Origin: Phoronis australis
Lineage: Eukaryota > Phoronida > Phoronidae
Reading direction: 5' to 3'
NCBI GenBank assembly: GCA_002633005.1
Contig: NMRA01000192.1
Location: 354,982 to 408,123 of the forward strand
Length of the DNA stretch: 53,142 bases
In this document: positions 26,001-35,955 of the stretch, piece after piece
How positions within the stretch are numbered: the first letter of the stretch is position 1
Layout: the number at the start of each line of letters is the position of its first letter
The notes under the pieces: generated by a model
What the model was told of the DNA's origin: nothing
What the model saw: the letters and a program-made list of their open reading frames with translations, nothing else
Database searches by the model: none
Made by a program: the position numbers and the translations under genes

Positions 26001-26703
26001 CAGGGTTGGTCCAAACTTTACTTGTACGGTTTATAGTTATTATGGTTGGTTGTACACTGTACATTAAATTGAAACACACCTCTGATTTTACTCCAGGTAA
26101 ATTAGACAGAAATATTCAAGACTCTTATTTTGCTGAGAAACATTGCCTTTAACTTATTTTTATTTTGCAGGAAGTGGGCAGATTCAACTTTGGCAGTTCC
26201 TACTTGAGCTGCTGTCAGACAGCCAGAACGCAAACTGTATCACATGGGAAGGAACCAATGGCGAATTCAAATTGGTCGATCCGGATGAAACAGCGAGGCG
26301 GTGGGGCGAGCGAAAGTCAAAACCGAACATGAACTACGACAAACTCAGTCGAGCTCTTCGATACTACTATGACAAGAATATAATGACAAAAGTACACGGC
26401 AAGAGATACGCCTACAAATTTGACTTTGCTGGACTCGCTCAAGCAATGCAACCATCGACGGCTGAGCCGGCAGCTTATAAATACCAGCAAGACATTTTAA
26501 TGTCCAGTTATCACAACACAGCCAAACTGAACTTCATGAATGCGCACACTCCGCTTCCCCCAACAACGTCAGGGATCTTCCCACCGACAGCCTCGTACTC
26601 GAGTTATTGGTCAAGCGCCACTGCCAATATGAACATGTATTCCAACATGGCGGCTCACCATAACAGTCATTTACCACCACACATCGGACAATACTATGCG
26701 TAA
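7675..26703 (+). CDS. ERG/FLI1: ERG/FLI1-group ETS transcription factor, gene A (whole gene span, 7 exons seen, 5' end missing)
   Basis: Sequence-specific nuclear transcription factor. ERG/FLI1 proteins bind GGAA sites through a winged-helix ETS domain and use a PNT (SAM-like) domain for protein contacts. Exons 7675-8071, 16464-16667, 17538-17621, 19871-19927, 23832-23918, 24322-24369 and 26171-26703 all have AG/GT borders and join in one frame to a TAA stop: 1410 nt, 469 residues. Counting from the first visible residue, PNT is about 134-200, the linker 201-292 and ETS about 297-378. Human FLI1 (452 aa) and ERG (about 480 aa) have the same order and the same 48-nt exon before ETS. The first visible exon starts in phase 0 with no in-frame Met, so at least one 5' exon is unseen. 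ERG versus FLI1 cannot be separated, because that split is vertebrate-specific. The first intron contains an assembly duplication. Confidence 0.93.
7930..10755. repeat. Near-identical tandem duplication around a single N (7930-9339 and 9341-10755), splitting a gene A exon
   Basis: Copy 1 (1410 nt) ends exactly at the N at 9340, copy 2 starts right after it, and copy 2's end matches copy 1's end. Differences are a few per kb. It contains the 3' part of the gene A exon and intron. This geometry, with breakpoints exactly at the N, is typical of unmerged allelic contigs. Confidence 0.92.
9341..9482 (+). other. Second partial copy of the gene A exon (probable duplicated haplotype)
   Basis: Nearly identical to 7930-8071, with the same donor GCCG|GTGGGT. 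It has no 5' part and no acceptor: it begins immediately after the single N at 9340. The only coding difference seen is a silent third-base change in an Ala codon. It is best read as the other allele placed in tandem by the assembler, not as an extra exon. An automated gene model could wrongly include it. Confidence 0.8.
12231..12265. repeat. 35-bp alternating GT/GC tract
   Basis: Strict purine-pyrimidine alternation (GCGTGCGTGTGTGCGCG...). Such tracts favour left-handed DNA. Located in the first intron of gene A. Confidence 0.85.
14211..14278. repeat. 68-bp foldback repeat with CATGGGCGGCGCA ends (copy 1)
   Basis: Starts CATGGGCGGCGCACC and ends GTGCTGCGCCGCCCATG, an inverted repeat; the interior is GGATATAGCCCCC followed by a T run. 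It is homologous to 31856-31922 in the opposite orientation. It lies in the first intron of gene A. Confidence 0.75.
16464..16667 (+). CDS. ERG/FLI1: Gene A exon: Pointed (PNT/SAM) domain
   Basis: A 204-nt exon (acceptor TTGACAG, donor CAAT|GTAAGT) that begins and ends in phase 1. It encodes the whole PNT domain: [15 protein letters not shown], then the Y-S-L helix, a central LCKLNREDF motif matching LCKMNKEDF of FLI1, and the closing [10 protein letters not shown] matching LLSHLSYLR. The fold is a five-helix bundle used for protein-protein contacts. The middle of the domain (residues between EYSL and LCKL) is more divergent than in vertebrate ERG/FLI1. Identification is firm from the conserved Trp spacing and the flanking motifs. 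Confidence 0.92.
17538..17621 (+). CDS. ERG/FLI1: Gene A linker exon (84 nt)
   Basis: Phase 1-1 exon with acceptor GTATTTCAG and donor TTAG|GTATGT. The split first codon T|CT gives Ser, as in human FLI1 at the same boundary. It encodes a Ser/Thr-rich linker with [12 protein letters not shown]; gene B's first visible exon has the comparable YRACAF. No domain is recognised. Its length is a multiple of three, so skipping it would keep the frame. Confidence 0.8.
19871..19927 (+). CDS. ERG/FLI1: Gene A linker exon (57 nt)
   Basis: Phase 1-1 exon (acceptor ATGTTTCAG, donor TCAG|GTAAAC). It encodes [19 protein letters not shown], comparable to the D-x-x-Y...R-x-x-W segment of vertebrate ERG/FLI1. 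Gene B has an exon of exactly the same length and phase at 44258-44314 that starts D-P-A-L-Y and also contains S-W, which supports both calls. Confidence 0.85.
20865..20892. other. Perfect 12-bp hairpin
   Basis: GGACCCAATAAT, loop AATC, ATTATTGGGTCC. It sits inside a gene A intron. Too short for a known microRNA precursor; role unknown. Confidence 0.7.
21796..21908. repeat. Polypurine tract (G/A-rich)
   Basis: Over 110 nt almost entirely G and A on the + strand (GGAGAAGAGAGGCAGGAGGG and similar). It could form triplex structure. Lies in the gene A intron between 19928 and 23831. Confidence 0.8.
23832..23918 (+). CDS. ERG/FLI1: Gene A linker exon (87 nt)
   Basis: Phase 1-1 exon (acceptor CTCTTTAG, donor ATAG|GTAAGA). 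It encodes a Pro/Ser/His-rich linker beginning [10 protein letters not shown] and ending PWRSQNTI, probably disordered. It occupies the position of gene B's 183-nt exon, which also starts with a Tyr-rich segment after the same split codon and ends W-R-P-Q. No known motif. Confidence 0.82.
24322..24369 (+). CDS. ERG/FLI1: Gene A 48-nt exon before the ETS domain
   Basis: Phase 1-1 exon (acceptor GTTTTTCAG, donor TCGG|GTAAGT). It encodes [16 protein letters not shown], the counterpart of DPYQILGPTSSRLANP in vertebrate ERG/FLI1, where this exon is also 48 nt. This is the strongest evidence, outside the domains, that the gene belongs to the ERG/FLI1 group. No equivalent was found in gene B. Confidence 0.93.
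26171..26703 (+). CDS. ERG/FLI1: Gene A terminal coding exon: ETS DNA-binding domain and C-terminus
   Basis: Acceptor TATTTTGCAG; the split codon G|GA gives Gly, followed by SGQIQLWQF, the canonical ETS start. The ETS domain runs from IQLWQF to YKFDF, 82 residues. The recognition helix is [13 protein letters not shown], whose two Arg residues contact GGAA in the family. Wing and turn sequences ([23 protein letters not shown]) match human FLI1 exactly. One unusual change is [10 protein letters not shown], where family members have [10 protein letters not shown]. The tail has AQAMQPST, a conserved [20 protein letters not shown] block, and ends HIGQYYA (vertebrates end HLGSYY or similar). Stop TAA at 26701-26703. 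Confidence 0.97.
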
Positions 26704-27490
26704 CAAGAGCTACTAGCTGTCGCTGAAAACATTCTACTTGTGTGATGTATATATTGCACTGACCAGCGAGTCAGACAGTTTCGGCTGCGTCAAATGTAAG
26801 GGTAGCATCAGAAACACTTTCCTTCGTGCTAATATTTCGTGCACGAATATTTTCCCTTTCGCAGTTTGACAACGCAGCTCCACGCTTCACGTTCAGTGAA
26901 TGACGTTCTGAGCCCACAATTCGACTTTATTGTCAATATCCAGTGACGTGATATGATTTAAGCAAATTAGTTTTCTAGTCAACAAAAAAATTGAAACTAA
27001 TTCAACTGGGGCACCTCGTCTCTGAATTGTAGAGTAAGGTGTTCGGTGATCTCGAAGCCTTACCCCCAACGAGTTTCTGCATGGACTACCGAACGGCTTC
27101 AATTAATTAAACAAACTACGCAACACTGAAATCTTCCCTGTGTTTTTGCGCCCAATTTCCATAATATTTAAGAACACGAACACGATTCACACATGGGAAA
27201 TTTCTGGCAAATTGGTGCCATCGCTGATCAAAAACACCTTTTTGGTTTATCATGTGTCAAAAGGTCACACAAAGATGTTTTAAATTCGTAATAAGGTCAA
27301 CTGTTTTTCATCTTCCATTAACCTTGCACGTCGCTTGAAGAACAACCATAACGTCATATTCAAATCATTTCTTGCTGATGGCGTAGATCGCTGCTTTCTG
27401 ATTTTCCAATTTCAAATGCACAATTGAAATTGTAACTGTCTATTTATTCATGCATAATCATGCAAATAAAAAATCAGTAAGTCAAATTTT
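26704..27490 (+). other. Gene A 3' untranslated region (inferred)
   Basis: No coding sequence continues after the stop. The first good AATAAA is at 27465-27470, giving a 3' UTR near 780 nt. A self-complementary TTCGTGCACGAA lies near 26837. The cleavage site position is inferred. Confidence 0.5.
27465..27470 (+). terminator. Candidate poly(A) signal AATAAA for gene A
   Basis: Canonical AATAAA in TGCAAATAAAAAATC, about 760 nt after the gene A stop codon, on the same strand. It is the first such hexamer seen downstream. Confidence 0.55.
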
Positions 27491-30400
27491 CCCAGCTTGT
27501 ATTTAATAATGCAGCAGGAAGTTACATTGCGTCACGACGTATTTCAATGAGGAATATATTGTAAAGCAGGACAACTTTCACACCTGCTCCGATCCGAATG
27601 CAAGCGCCATCTCCTGAGAAAAAAATACATGTGAACACTTGCCAGTTGTCTGGTCCATCGCCCACCCCCAAATAAGAAAGCAAGCCTGCCTTCTTACCGC
27701 AGGAAGCTTACATTCGAGTGTTATGTTAATGTGCATGAAACCTGCCGGTAAGGTTGCTTTCCCATGTCACGTGATTGGCCTCCATAGCGTTGTGCACGTT
27801 GGTATTAGGGTTACTGGTCATAAGAAGACACATAGGATTTCTTTGTGACTGCCTAGAGTTTGCTCTACCTTCGGACAGGACGTCCTATCTGATCCTCTAT
27901 AAAATAGCGCGCGGGAATAGGTTATGCAGACAACACTGTCTTCCCTGAGGCTCAAAATGACACGTGACTGGTTTGCGCACAGCACGAAATTCGTACCCGG
28001 CTTCACATTGTTTATTGTAATGGATATCATAAAACCGCCAAGTTTCACCTGCAAGCGAAACAGGTGAACTTCTACTCAAATTGTAAAGTCTGGTCACGAA
28101 TCTCATACCTCAGGTGCAATAGGCTACGTCAATGACAAAATGCTTGCAGATAAATATTAGTTTTTCTTGAGTTTATTTTCTTTCGCTGACCGAGTACAAA
28201 CAAACAGGCACGTAGTTTTGGTCACTAAAACCGATCTCCTTTATCGAATGCGAATACGATCTAATTAACCTTTCTCTAAATGGGATTATATCTTGTTTAT
28301 TTTCTTGTACTTGCTCTATCAAATTTTAATCAATAACTTGAGATCGATGTACACACAAACTACCGGATAAATCATAACTTCCCTTTTGTGCCAGCCTTAT
28401 TGAATCTCAGTACGACCGTGGTGATTTAACTCAAATATTTTCCTTTCAACTTCCTGTGAGCTCTGGTCAAATATTTATGAAAATTCAGATAAAAGACGTT
28501 TATCCGCCCGTATGACAACGGACCTAAAGAATTGCAATAGGACTATTTCGCACTCCGTCACTATAAATAAGGCGCATCCCTTGCCGATGGACCTACATAA
28601 ATTGCATAAGACAAACAAAACTTCTCTGACCACCTCTCCGTTCGCAACTCTCTGAATGATACGTGTTGATAGTAGCGATGGGGTGAGAGCTATTGTATTG
28701 TATAGGTGACACAATTGTAACACATTTGTCTGCAGGTAATTTTCTGAGAAAACAGAGTGAATTAAATTTACTAATTGTCTTGTAATTTTTAAGACAAATA
28801 GCACTCGTCGGGTTGAGTGCAACAGAGCTATCCTTGCCCTGCGCGTAGATTTAATAAAGCGCTAGAAATTAAACTCGACTGTAATAAGTCCGTTATCCAA
28901 AAGCAATGCACCGAGTTTAAAACTGGATTTGAAAATGCTCGTTTACAGGAAAAAATGTTCTATTGTCATTTCGACATGCGTAATCTTTAAATCGCATATA
29001 CACGTAGGTTTCTGTCCCCTGATATTGAGGCCAGTGTTCCGACTTCTCTAAATGTTAGTAATACAGAACACATTCACATTGGTTCTTGAAGGAACTTTGG
29101 CTATGATATCTGTACTATTGATACCTCGTGTTCATGATTTTTGAAGGATTTTGACATTCCATGAATTCGATTGCGAGTGTGTAAATTCTACGACACTTAA
29201 TTTCTAAATCATTCGCACTTGCCTCTTGGGTTTACTTTAGCTGGTTATGAAAAGTTTTGATTAGGTTTCAATAATAACAATTCTCGTTCAAATGCAGGTG
29301 CTGTTCGTCTCGTATTATTCCAACCGTGTTATTGCGTGACACAATTGCTTAATAGCCCCTTTTATATACAATCTATTTCAAACGTGTGCCTGCCTCTTGA
29401 AGTGGCTTATGTGTCTAATCGAAGAGGTGTGAAAAATTAAGCTCCGATGGAAGTTTCGACTAAACAACAGATTACATGTTACGAGACACTGACTTGATTT
29501 AGCTCAACTTCATGCCATATACGAATTCTGTTGTCCAAAAAATTGCTTTTAGTGACGAGCCTACGAGCCGTCATACTCTTCAGGGGGAGGTTTTCTCCGT
29601 TCTACCGTCCCTTTTTGACGTCACAAAAATATGGCGACGCCCAAAAAGACAAAACTCAACGTTTTGGTATTGAGTTTGACGTCTTTAAAGCAGGGTTAAC
29701 CAACAACAACTAAGATACATGTATTGCCAAGATCCGACTGCAAGGAAAGCTTGCCGCCGTGCCAAATGTTTCACACCTCTGCTGTTATGAAATCGGCGAG
29801 AACACGGTCGTCTGGTTCGAGATGTCTTGAACTGTCCGAGGTGCCGATATTCACTCACAAAAAAATCATACACTATTGTAGTGCCGGCAGCCATTCCGCG
29901 CCTCGACTCCATAAAGGCACAGGTGTTACACTATTATAGATTGTAAACAACTACCTACATGGAACTACATGCATCCTATAAGCCCAATTGGTTGCACTTC
30001 GACCGTGCTGCCATCTCAAGTGCGTCCATAAGAGCACGTGACAAAAAGAAACTTTCAAAAAACGACAATCACAGTCGCGCTTGATGCCACCAGCATTGAC
30101 GTCACAAAATCTAGTATTTTAAACTCAAAATATGTACAACAGTTTTACTCGAAATCTCGAGATTTTACTAAAGTTTAGCGAACTAGCAGCAAAAACATAA
30201 AGCACTCGAACATTGAATCTGCAAAATTTGAAGTTTCTGCATAAAGAATTTCAAACCTTTCGGGGCTGTTTCGGGAGAATCACCTTATAGATTGTAAAAT
30301 GTGAAACATAATGTCCATTTCGATTAAAAATACCAAACCCTGAGCTCTGGGCCGGAGTATAAACTTTGTGCTTGAACATGGACTCGAAATTATGCTTTAC

Positions 30401-31104
30401 TTTTCCGTTCTACTCTACTGTATGGTTTACAGTACCAAGGTCACCTTCTAAACCTAGTTTGCACTTGATGACCCACGCATTTTAGGTCTAAGGTCTAGTC
30501 TAAACAAGAGATTTCGATTTCTTACTCAAAATTACGAAATTTTACTTGAGTTTGAATCTTGAAGGGTCATCAATTCACTTTAACTTAAACCTCATCTGCA
30601 TAAACAATAAAATACTCGTGCACAGATTAATTGATACATATCTTGAGTTTGTATTAAAGTCGAACGAAAAAGATGAAAACATAATTTTGAGTATGATTTC
30701 GATACGACCCCGGGCCCTAATGCGTGATCCTTTACTCGCAGTTGTAGGTTAAATTGCCTAAATCCCGCAAGTTAGTCACGCTGGCCGACTCAATAGACCC
30801 TGTGAAGGATTATTAATTTCACTCCAAACCTGTGAGCTCTGTCGATGGTCACAAAGCACCATTTTGTATTAGCAGCAAGACGGGGTTGTTCTTATTTGTT
30901 AATAGGCCAAAATCGGGTTTAGTGTCCTTTAAAAGGTATAAATATAAATGACCCCCTGTCCCCTATTTATTCACACAACTTTAAGGGCGTTCACAAATTG
31001 AGGTTCCCAGACAAAAATCTGCAAACCTGTCACTTGCGAACAACAAAGAAAATTTCGATCTTTGTGTTCTCACCGGAAAAAAATACGGTAAAATAAGTTG
31101 ATTC

Positions 31105-31120
31105 TGACCCGGAAGTGATG
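31105..31120 (+). promoter_or_regulatory. Consensus ETS-binding motif in the convergent interval
   Basis: TGACCCGGAAGTGATG holds the canonical CCGGAAGT core. The 12-mer TGACCCGGAAGT recurs on the - strand at 42528-42517, downstream of gene B's stop. Only motif evidence. Confidence 0.3.
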
Positions 31121-31802
31121 TCAGATTGTGTGATGCGCAACCCAACAAACATCAGTTGGTCAGGTGATATCTGTGGAGTTGTGCTTTTATTAAGTTCAGT
31201 AATGATCCGATTTTTTGGGAATCGATATTTAAACGGATTGAGTTATGTTCCGTGATAAGTAAATGATGTAGAATAAGCAATACAGGCAGAAAATAAGGAG
31301 ACTGACGTCACTGATGAGTAAAGAGGCGTAATCAGCGACCGTAAATCATGAATAAAACGGCCAAAGTTGAACATTATTACACGACAGACCATTCTTAAAC
31401 AGCTGATAGTAAACCTTTGTCAAAAGTGTTTATTTTGCTGAACTTCCACAAACATATGTGATGCCAATGGATTTCCCTGTTGAACCACGTGATTTTCAGG
31501 TACCACTTCACTGTAGTCCCACATCGACACCACCGAAATCGTCCCCAGCTAACAATTTGTACTACATGTAAGTTATCGAGTCTGACTTCTATCTGCGCTT
31601 TCGTATTGGGTTGTGTTCGCGTTTCTCTCTATACTTTCTATGAAATGCTGCAACCTTGGTCATGTTTAATTGTTATCACACAAATGTTACTGAAATAAAA
31701 ACAATAACACTATCGTTGATTCTAACAGCAACACTAACTTAACCTACCGAGATTTTCTATGGATTAAGGATTTTCTAAATGGCCAGCGAATCAATGAAAA
31801 AT

Positions 31803-31852
31803 GTGGGGGATATAGCCCATAGCCCCAACCCCTCATGGTGTACCATCCATAG
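31803..31852. repeat. Partial third copy of the 68-bp foldback repeat
   Basis: GTGGGGGATATAGCCCATAG ... CTCATGGTGTACCATCCAT matches the second half of the adjacent copy, giving about 1.7 units head to tail. Confidence 0.6.
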
Positions 31853-31855
31853 ACG

Positions 31856-31922
31856 ATGGGCAGCGCAGCACTGAAAAAAGTGGGGGCTATAAACCCCAGC
31901 CCCCTATGGTGCACCGCCCATG
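31856..31922. repeat. 68-bp foldback repeat (copy 2)
   Basis: Begins ATGGGCAGCGCAGCACTG, contains an A run, GGGGGCTATAAACCCC and CTATGGTGCACC, and ends GCCCATG. It aligns along its length with the reverse complement of 14211-14278. Confidence 0.75.
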
Positions 31923-32580
31923 TTCTCTGAATCGAGGGAAGTGTATTCATGGGAGAGCACCGGAAAACTAAAATTGCTTTAGTTGGCGAATAAGGAGTTG
32001 TTTTAAAACCACGAAATTTTTAGCCAAATCTGGCACCATTTAAAATTCACAAGTGTGTTCATATTTTATCAACCTGCCCAAAAATTGACCTAAGTGTTTA
32101 GAATTAAATTAAACTCGTTTGTGCTACACAAAACCGCTTTCAATAGTCGCACTGGTAATAAAATTGCGCATTTACTGTCAAGTGTTACCTTTGTATTGAT
32201 TTGATGCTAAAAATGTAAGTTTGTTACTCGTTTCACGATTTTATAGAATAAAACTTTAACACGACAAACTTCTTCATTTTGTATGACACTCACGGCATGT
32301 CGCAGAAAATGAGCTATATTTACCTTATTGTTCGCAGATTTGACGAGTAGTTTGGCTTCCGTCATGGTGGGGCGTGACGTCAAGCGAGTAACATTCGGAA
32401 CCCACCGAGAGGTGTCCTTACTGTCGCAAGCTCAATTCGCTTCACAATATCGCCTTGCAGTCGCGGCCTTTAGCCTGCCGGCACAGAGACTATCATTGCA
32501 AACACTTAACGATGTCACAGCATACAAAGTTTTGATTGGGTGTTGAATAGTTTTTGGAGAGCTTTGGTCCACCTGAAAGA

Positions 32581-32661
32581 GAAGTCAGACGACAAGAAAT
32601 GCGGATGATAGAATGTCCTGATTGTCCTGCCAAATATGTTGGTGAAACCGCTCGAAATCTA
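32581..32661 (+). pseudogene. Relic of a GIY-YIG endonuclease domain, probably from a Penelope-like retroelement
   Basis: The frame from 32581 reads to IECPDCPAKYVGETARNL. Two Cys in a C-x-x-C, then Y-V-G-E-T-x-R-x-L, is the entry motif of the GIY-YIG nuclease found at the C-terminus of Penelope-like elements. The frame breaks soon after (stop within about 35 nt) and no reverse transcriptase is seen nearby, so it is a short dead fragment. Family assignment is from motif recognition only. Confidence 0.5.
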
Positions 32662-32932
32662 GCCTGGTACCAGACTAATATGACAATTTAACATACCATC
32701 TAACAACCCTATACAGCCGCAAGAGAATATCATATGGGCACATCTCACAACATTTGCACACCAACAGTCAGCGAGGGGGGCAGAGCGTGGCGGAACGTGT
32801 TCCCGTTTTTTTAGTCCTCCGATAGCATTTGGGTACACCAGGGTCCCGCAACTTTTCGGGCCGCTTGCGCATACAATCTCGCTTTGCCCAATTCTCCGAG
32901 GCAACATCTTGGCCCCCCTTTTGGTATCCTAG

Positions 32933-33097
32933 ATGTCCATTGTGAAGGACCAGCTATTTACCATTGCCTTCTCGCAAGTAACAGCCACCAGGTGGTGTTG
33001 GACAACCACCAAGGACCACCCAGTGGAGACCATGTGCCACGAATATGCCCGCCAGTACGCCGACTGGCGAAGGGTCCAGAACGGGCTAGAAAGCTAG
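32933..33097 (+). CDS. Short GC-rich ORF, unknown (54 aa), possibly a repeat relic
   Basis: ATG to TAG with a composition unlike its neighbours. It contains TTTKDHPVETMCHEYARQYA and DWRRVQNGLES. Past the stop the frame continues VRKHNRRR before a second stop, which suggests a decayed longer coding sequence. I do not recognise the family. It lies just downstream of the GIY-YIG fragment and could belong to the same or another dead element. Confidence 0.25.
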   Translation: MSIVKDQLFTIAFSQVTATRWCWTTTKDHPVETMCHEYARQYADWRRVQNGLES

Positions 33098-35183
33098 GTC
33101 CGCAAACACAACAGGCGCCGATAGGTAACTACTTCCCTATAACGGCTCCATCTATGAACATTCATTCTATCATATTTCTTATAGTGTCCGTGGTTTTTAA
33201 ACAGTTCCTTGTTCGCCAATTAACACAATTTTAGTTTCACATGCTCTCCTCATGAATACACGGAAATTGACAGGGAATCTTCAAGAAAACCTGCCAGTTG
33301 ATTATAGACGTTGAATAGATACTGTTAAAATCAACAATCGCAAGTTATTTTGCTCAGTAAACATGACCAGTGTTGTAGCATTACATAGAAATTTAAAATG
33401 AAAACAACAATTCCATAGTGTAACATGAGGAGGAATCAATGAGATCGAACGTATTGTCTTCTACGGACGATTTCTGTAGCTAGCGCATATAATATACTAA
33501 GACGAAGATAACCTGGAAGATGACGTACACCAATTTTCCGCAAGGTGCTGTACTGCACGACTGCTGCCAGTTTTGTCTAGTAGAAGAAAGAGATTCGACG
33601 GTCCGTGCGGTTAACCCAGCAGGAAACTAATTCCCCGTTATGAATTTTTACCAATAAAGGGACATCAACAATGTGTAGCACTAAAGCTTGGATTGAGAAT
33701 AAAATTCTTGGATATACTTCCACACAACTTTCCCCGTTTTGACGCTTTGGCAGTACATGTGCATAGTAAGTAGGTTCAGCTTATCTATACCTCTATCCGT
33801 AACTGTAAACCAATAACAGGGGGCGTGGCTATTTTGGTAAGGTTTGGATGACTGTGTGCAGTAAATTGGACAGAGGATATAAAGAGAACATGTGGCATTT
33901 AAGACTCTGTTACAACTCGGCGGGAACAACATTTTACCTGATTTTGTGGCTTTCGGGAAGGTGCAAACTTACTCTGACCTCAACTGTACCAAAGAGGAAA
34001 TCTACGGAGTTTTATGGGTCCTATGTTTTCAAACAACTTGCTGCTGTTGACGACGGTGTTCGTCTTTCCGTAACAACGATCAGGCTTTCGTTTTCTCAAG
34101 AAAATATTTGCTCAGACGCCAGGCCGACTTAAAAAAACGCTTCAATAGCAGTACACGGAAGCTAACTGTAAGATTTGTGCACGTTTTTAAACAGTTTCCA
34201 GAGAGCCACGCGAGAGTTCTAATGCCTGTGGCATATCGATGATAGTTCCAGAAGTATTATGAAACGGTCATGAGAAGCTGCAATATGTCACACTTCAGAT
34301 CCTAAAACAATGAATCGGGTAAAGTTGTTACTGGGCGGTCCGTCGATTTTAATTCCCCGTCGAATAAAGCGAAAGTGATTTTGTTCGTTAGGTACGAAGG
34401 AATTTGTAAACCAAATATTTACCTTCCAGTGATCTCGGGTTAACATTTGCACGAGGGAATTGGCAGATATTGGACTAATTAAGAAACGTGGTTTATGAAA
34501 ATCGATTTTTCCGGTGACGCAAAGGTAACACAAAATTGTAATAGTCACTGTAAAATATATACTACTGAGGTTTTGACTGCAAGTTACAGGATTTTTTTCA
34601 GAAATATAACTCCGGTCAGATCAGACATCCGTCTCATCAAAAGGAACTTAAGACTTAAGACAGAAATTTGGTGTAACGCTCCCTTTCCACAATTGCTGTA
34701 TAAAGGTTTAGCAAAGTACCTATGAGCGCATCACTCCGTAGACACATCATACAGAAATTAGCTAGCTGTTATGTGTATGTTTTAACAGACTTTGTATTGT
34801 TGCTCAAGCTGGATTTAATTATAATTCAGAAATAGTTGTGTGGAACGTAAGACCAAATGTCTGACCTAAGTCTTATTCGTCATTTTTCATGATACGGACC
34901 CCTGCCCATAATAACTTTTTGCTTTACGACATGTGAGGTGGAGCATAGAACTGACATTCTATGAAGAGTAGAGCGAAGTTGTCTGGGCTGCGGAATCCCA
35001 CACGTATTGATGACCAAGGGACATTGTACTATCATCTCTTGCCTCCTACTCAGTCTTTGTTTCAGTGGTTGAAAGGGAGGGTGGAAAGCAGCGCTCAGCG
35101 CTGACGAGGCTACCTTAATTAAAAGTACTGAAATACGGAAACTGTAGTACATTGTAATCGTTATAATAATTATAGTAATGATT

Positions 35184-35185
35184 GC

Positions 35186-35215
<30 letters not shown>
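35184..35215 (+). repeat. (CAA)n microsatellite
   Basis: About ten CAA/ACA units, followed by AATAAT-rich sequence to about 35280. Confidence 0.9.
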
Positions 35216-35216
<1 letters not shown>

Positions 35217-35620
35217 GTAATAATAATGATAATAATATTAATAGCAATAGTAATAACAATAGTAAAAGTAATAGAAATAATTTGAATAGTTGTGACAGCA
35301 ATTAATTAAAGACGATCCGTTGTAGATGTTCGATCGGACAAAGATTACACTGTACAATGTATAGTAGTCTTGGCCTCTCTGCGCCTCCCAAAGGAGCAAT
35401 TGCAGATTTTGTCGTCATCGTAGTGGAACTCTTTTTGGATCTCTTTGATCCAGCAGTAGGTTGCAAAATGGCCAGAGTGTTGTCACAGTGGTGGACAATT
35501 ACTGCCACAAAGTAGTAGGACCCGTCAGAGCTTGTGAAGTTTGAAGTACGGCACTGTGGTTGAAGGTTCATCTTATTATCAGTCTCCATACGACTGTGTC
35601 TTCTCAAGGCGCTTCATAGC

Positions 35621-35839
35621 TTGCTGATAAGAGTAATAATACTAAAAATAACAATAATAGTAACAATGATAATGATAATGATAATAATGACGATGATGGT
35701 GATGTTGGTGAAAATTACAATAACAATAAAAATAACAATAACAATAGTGATAATGATATTGATAACAATAAAAACAATAATAATAATAATAAAAACAATA
35801 GCAATAACACTAATAATAATACTGATATTAATGATAATA

Positions 35840-35909
<70 letters not shown>

Positions 35910-35955
35910 CGACGACAACAACAACAACAATAATAATAGCAATGATAATTCAGAA
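35621..35955. repeat. Compound trinucleotide repeat (ATA/ATG/GAT/CAA)
   Basis: Low-complexity run of ATAATA, AACAAT and a ~70-nt pure ATG/GAT block at about 35840-35909. The long Met-rich and Ser-rich reading frames here are artefacts of the repeat. Confidence 0.95.

Larger units (their letters stand above)
16668..26170 (+). other. Remaining gene A introns
   Basis: Introns 16668-17537, 17622-19870, 19928-23831, 23919-24321 and 24370-26170, all GT-AG. At 17092-17180 a GGTGGATCTAGGG...CCCGCGCCCC segment resembles a decayed MITE of the 4924 family. The 24732-25181 antisense frame (149 codons) shows no recognisable domain. Confidence 0.7.
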
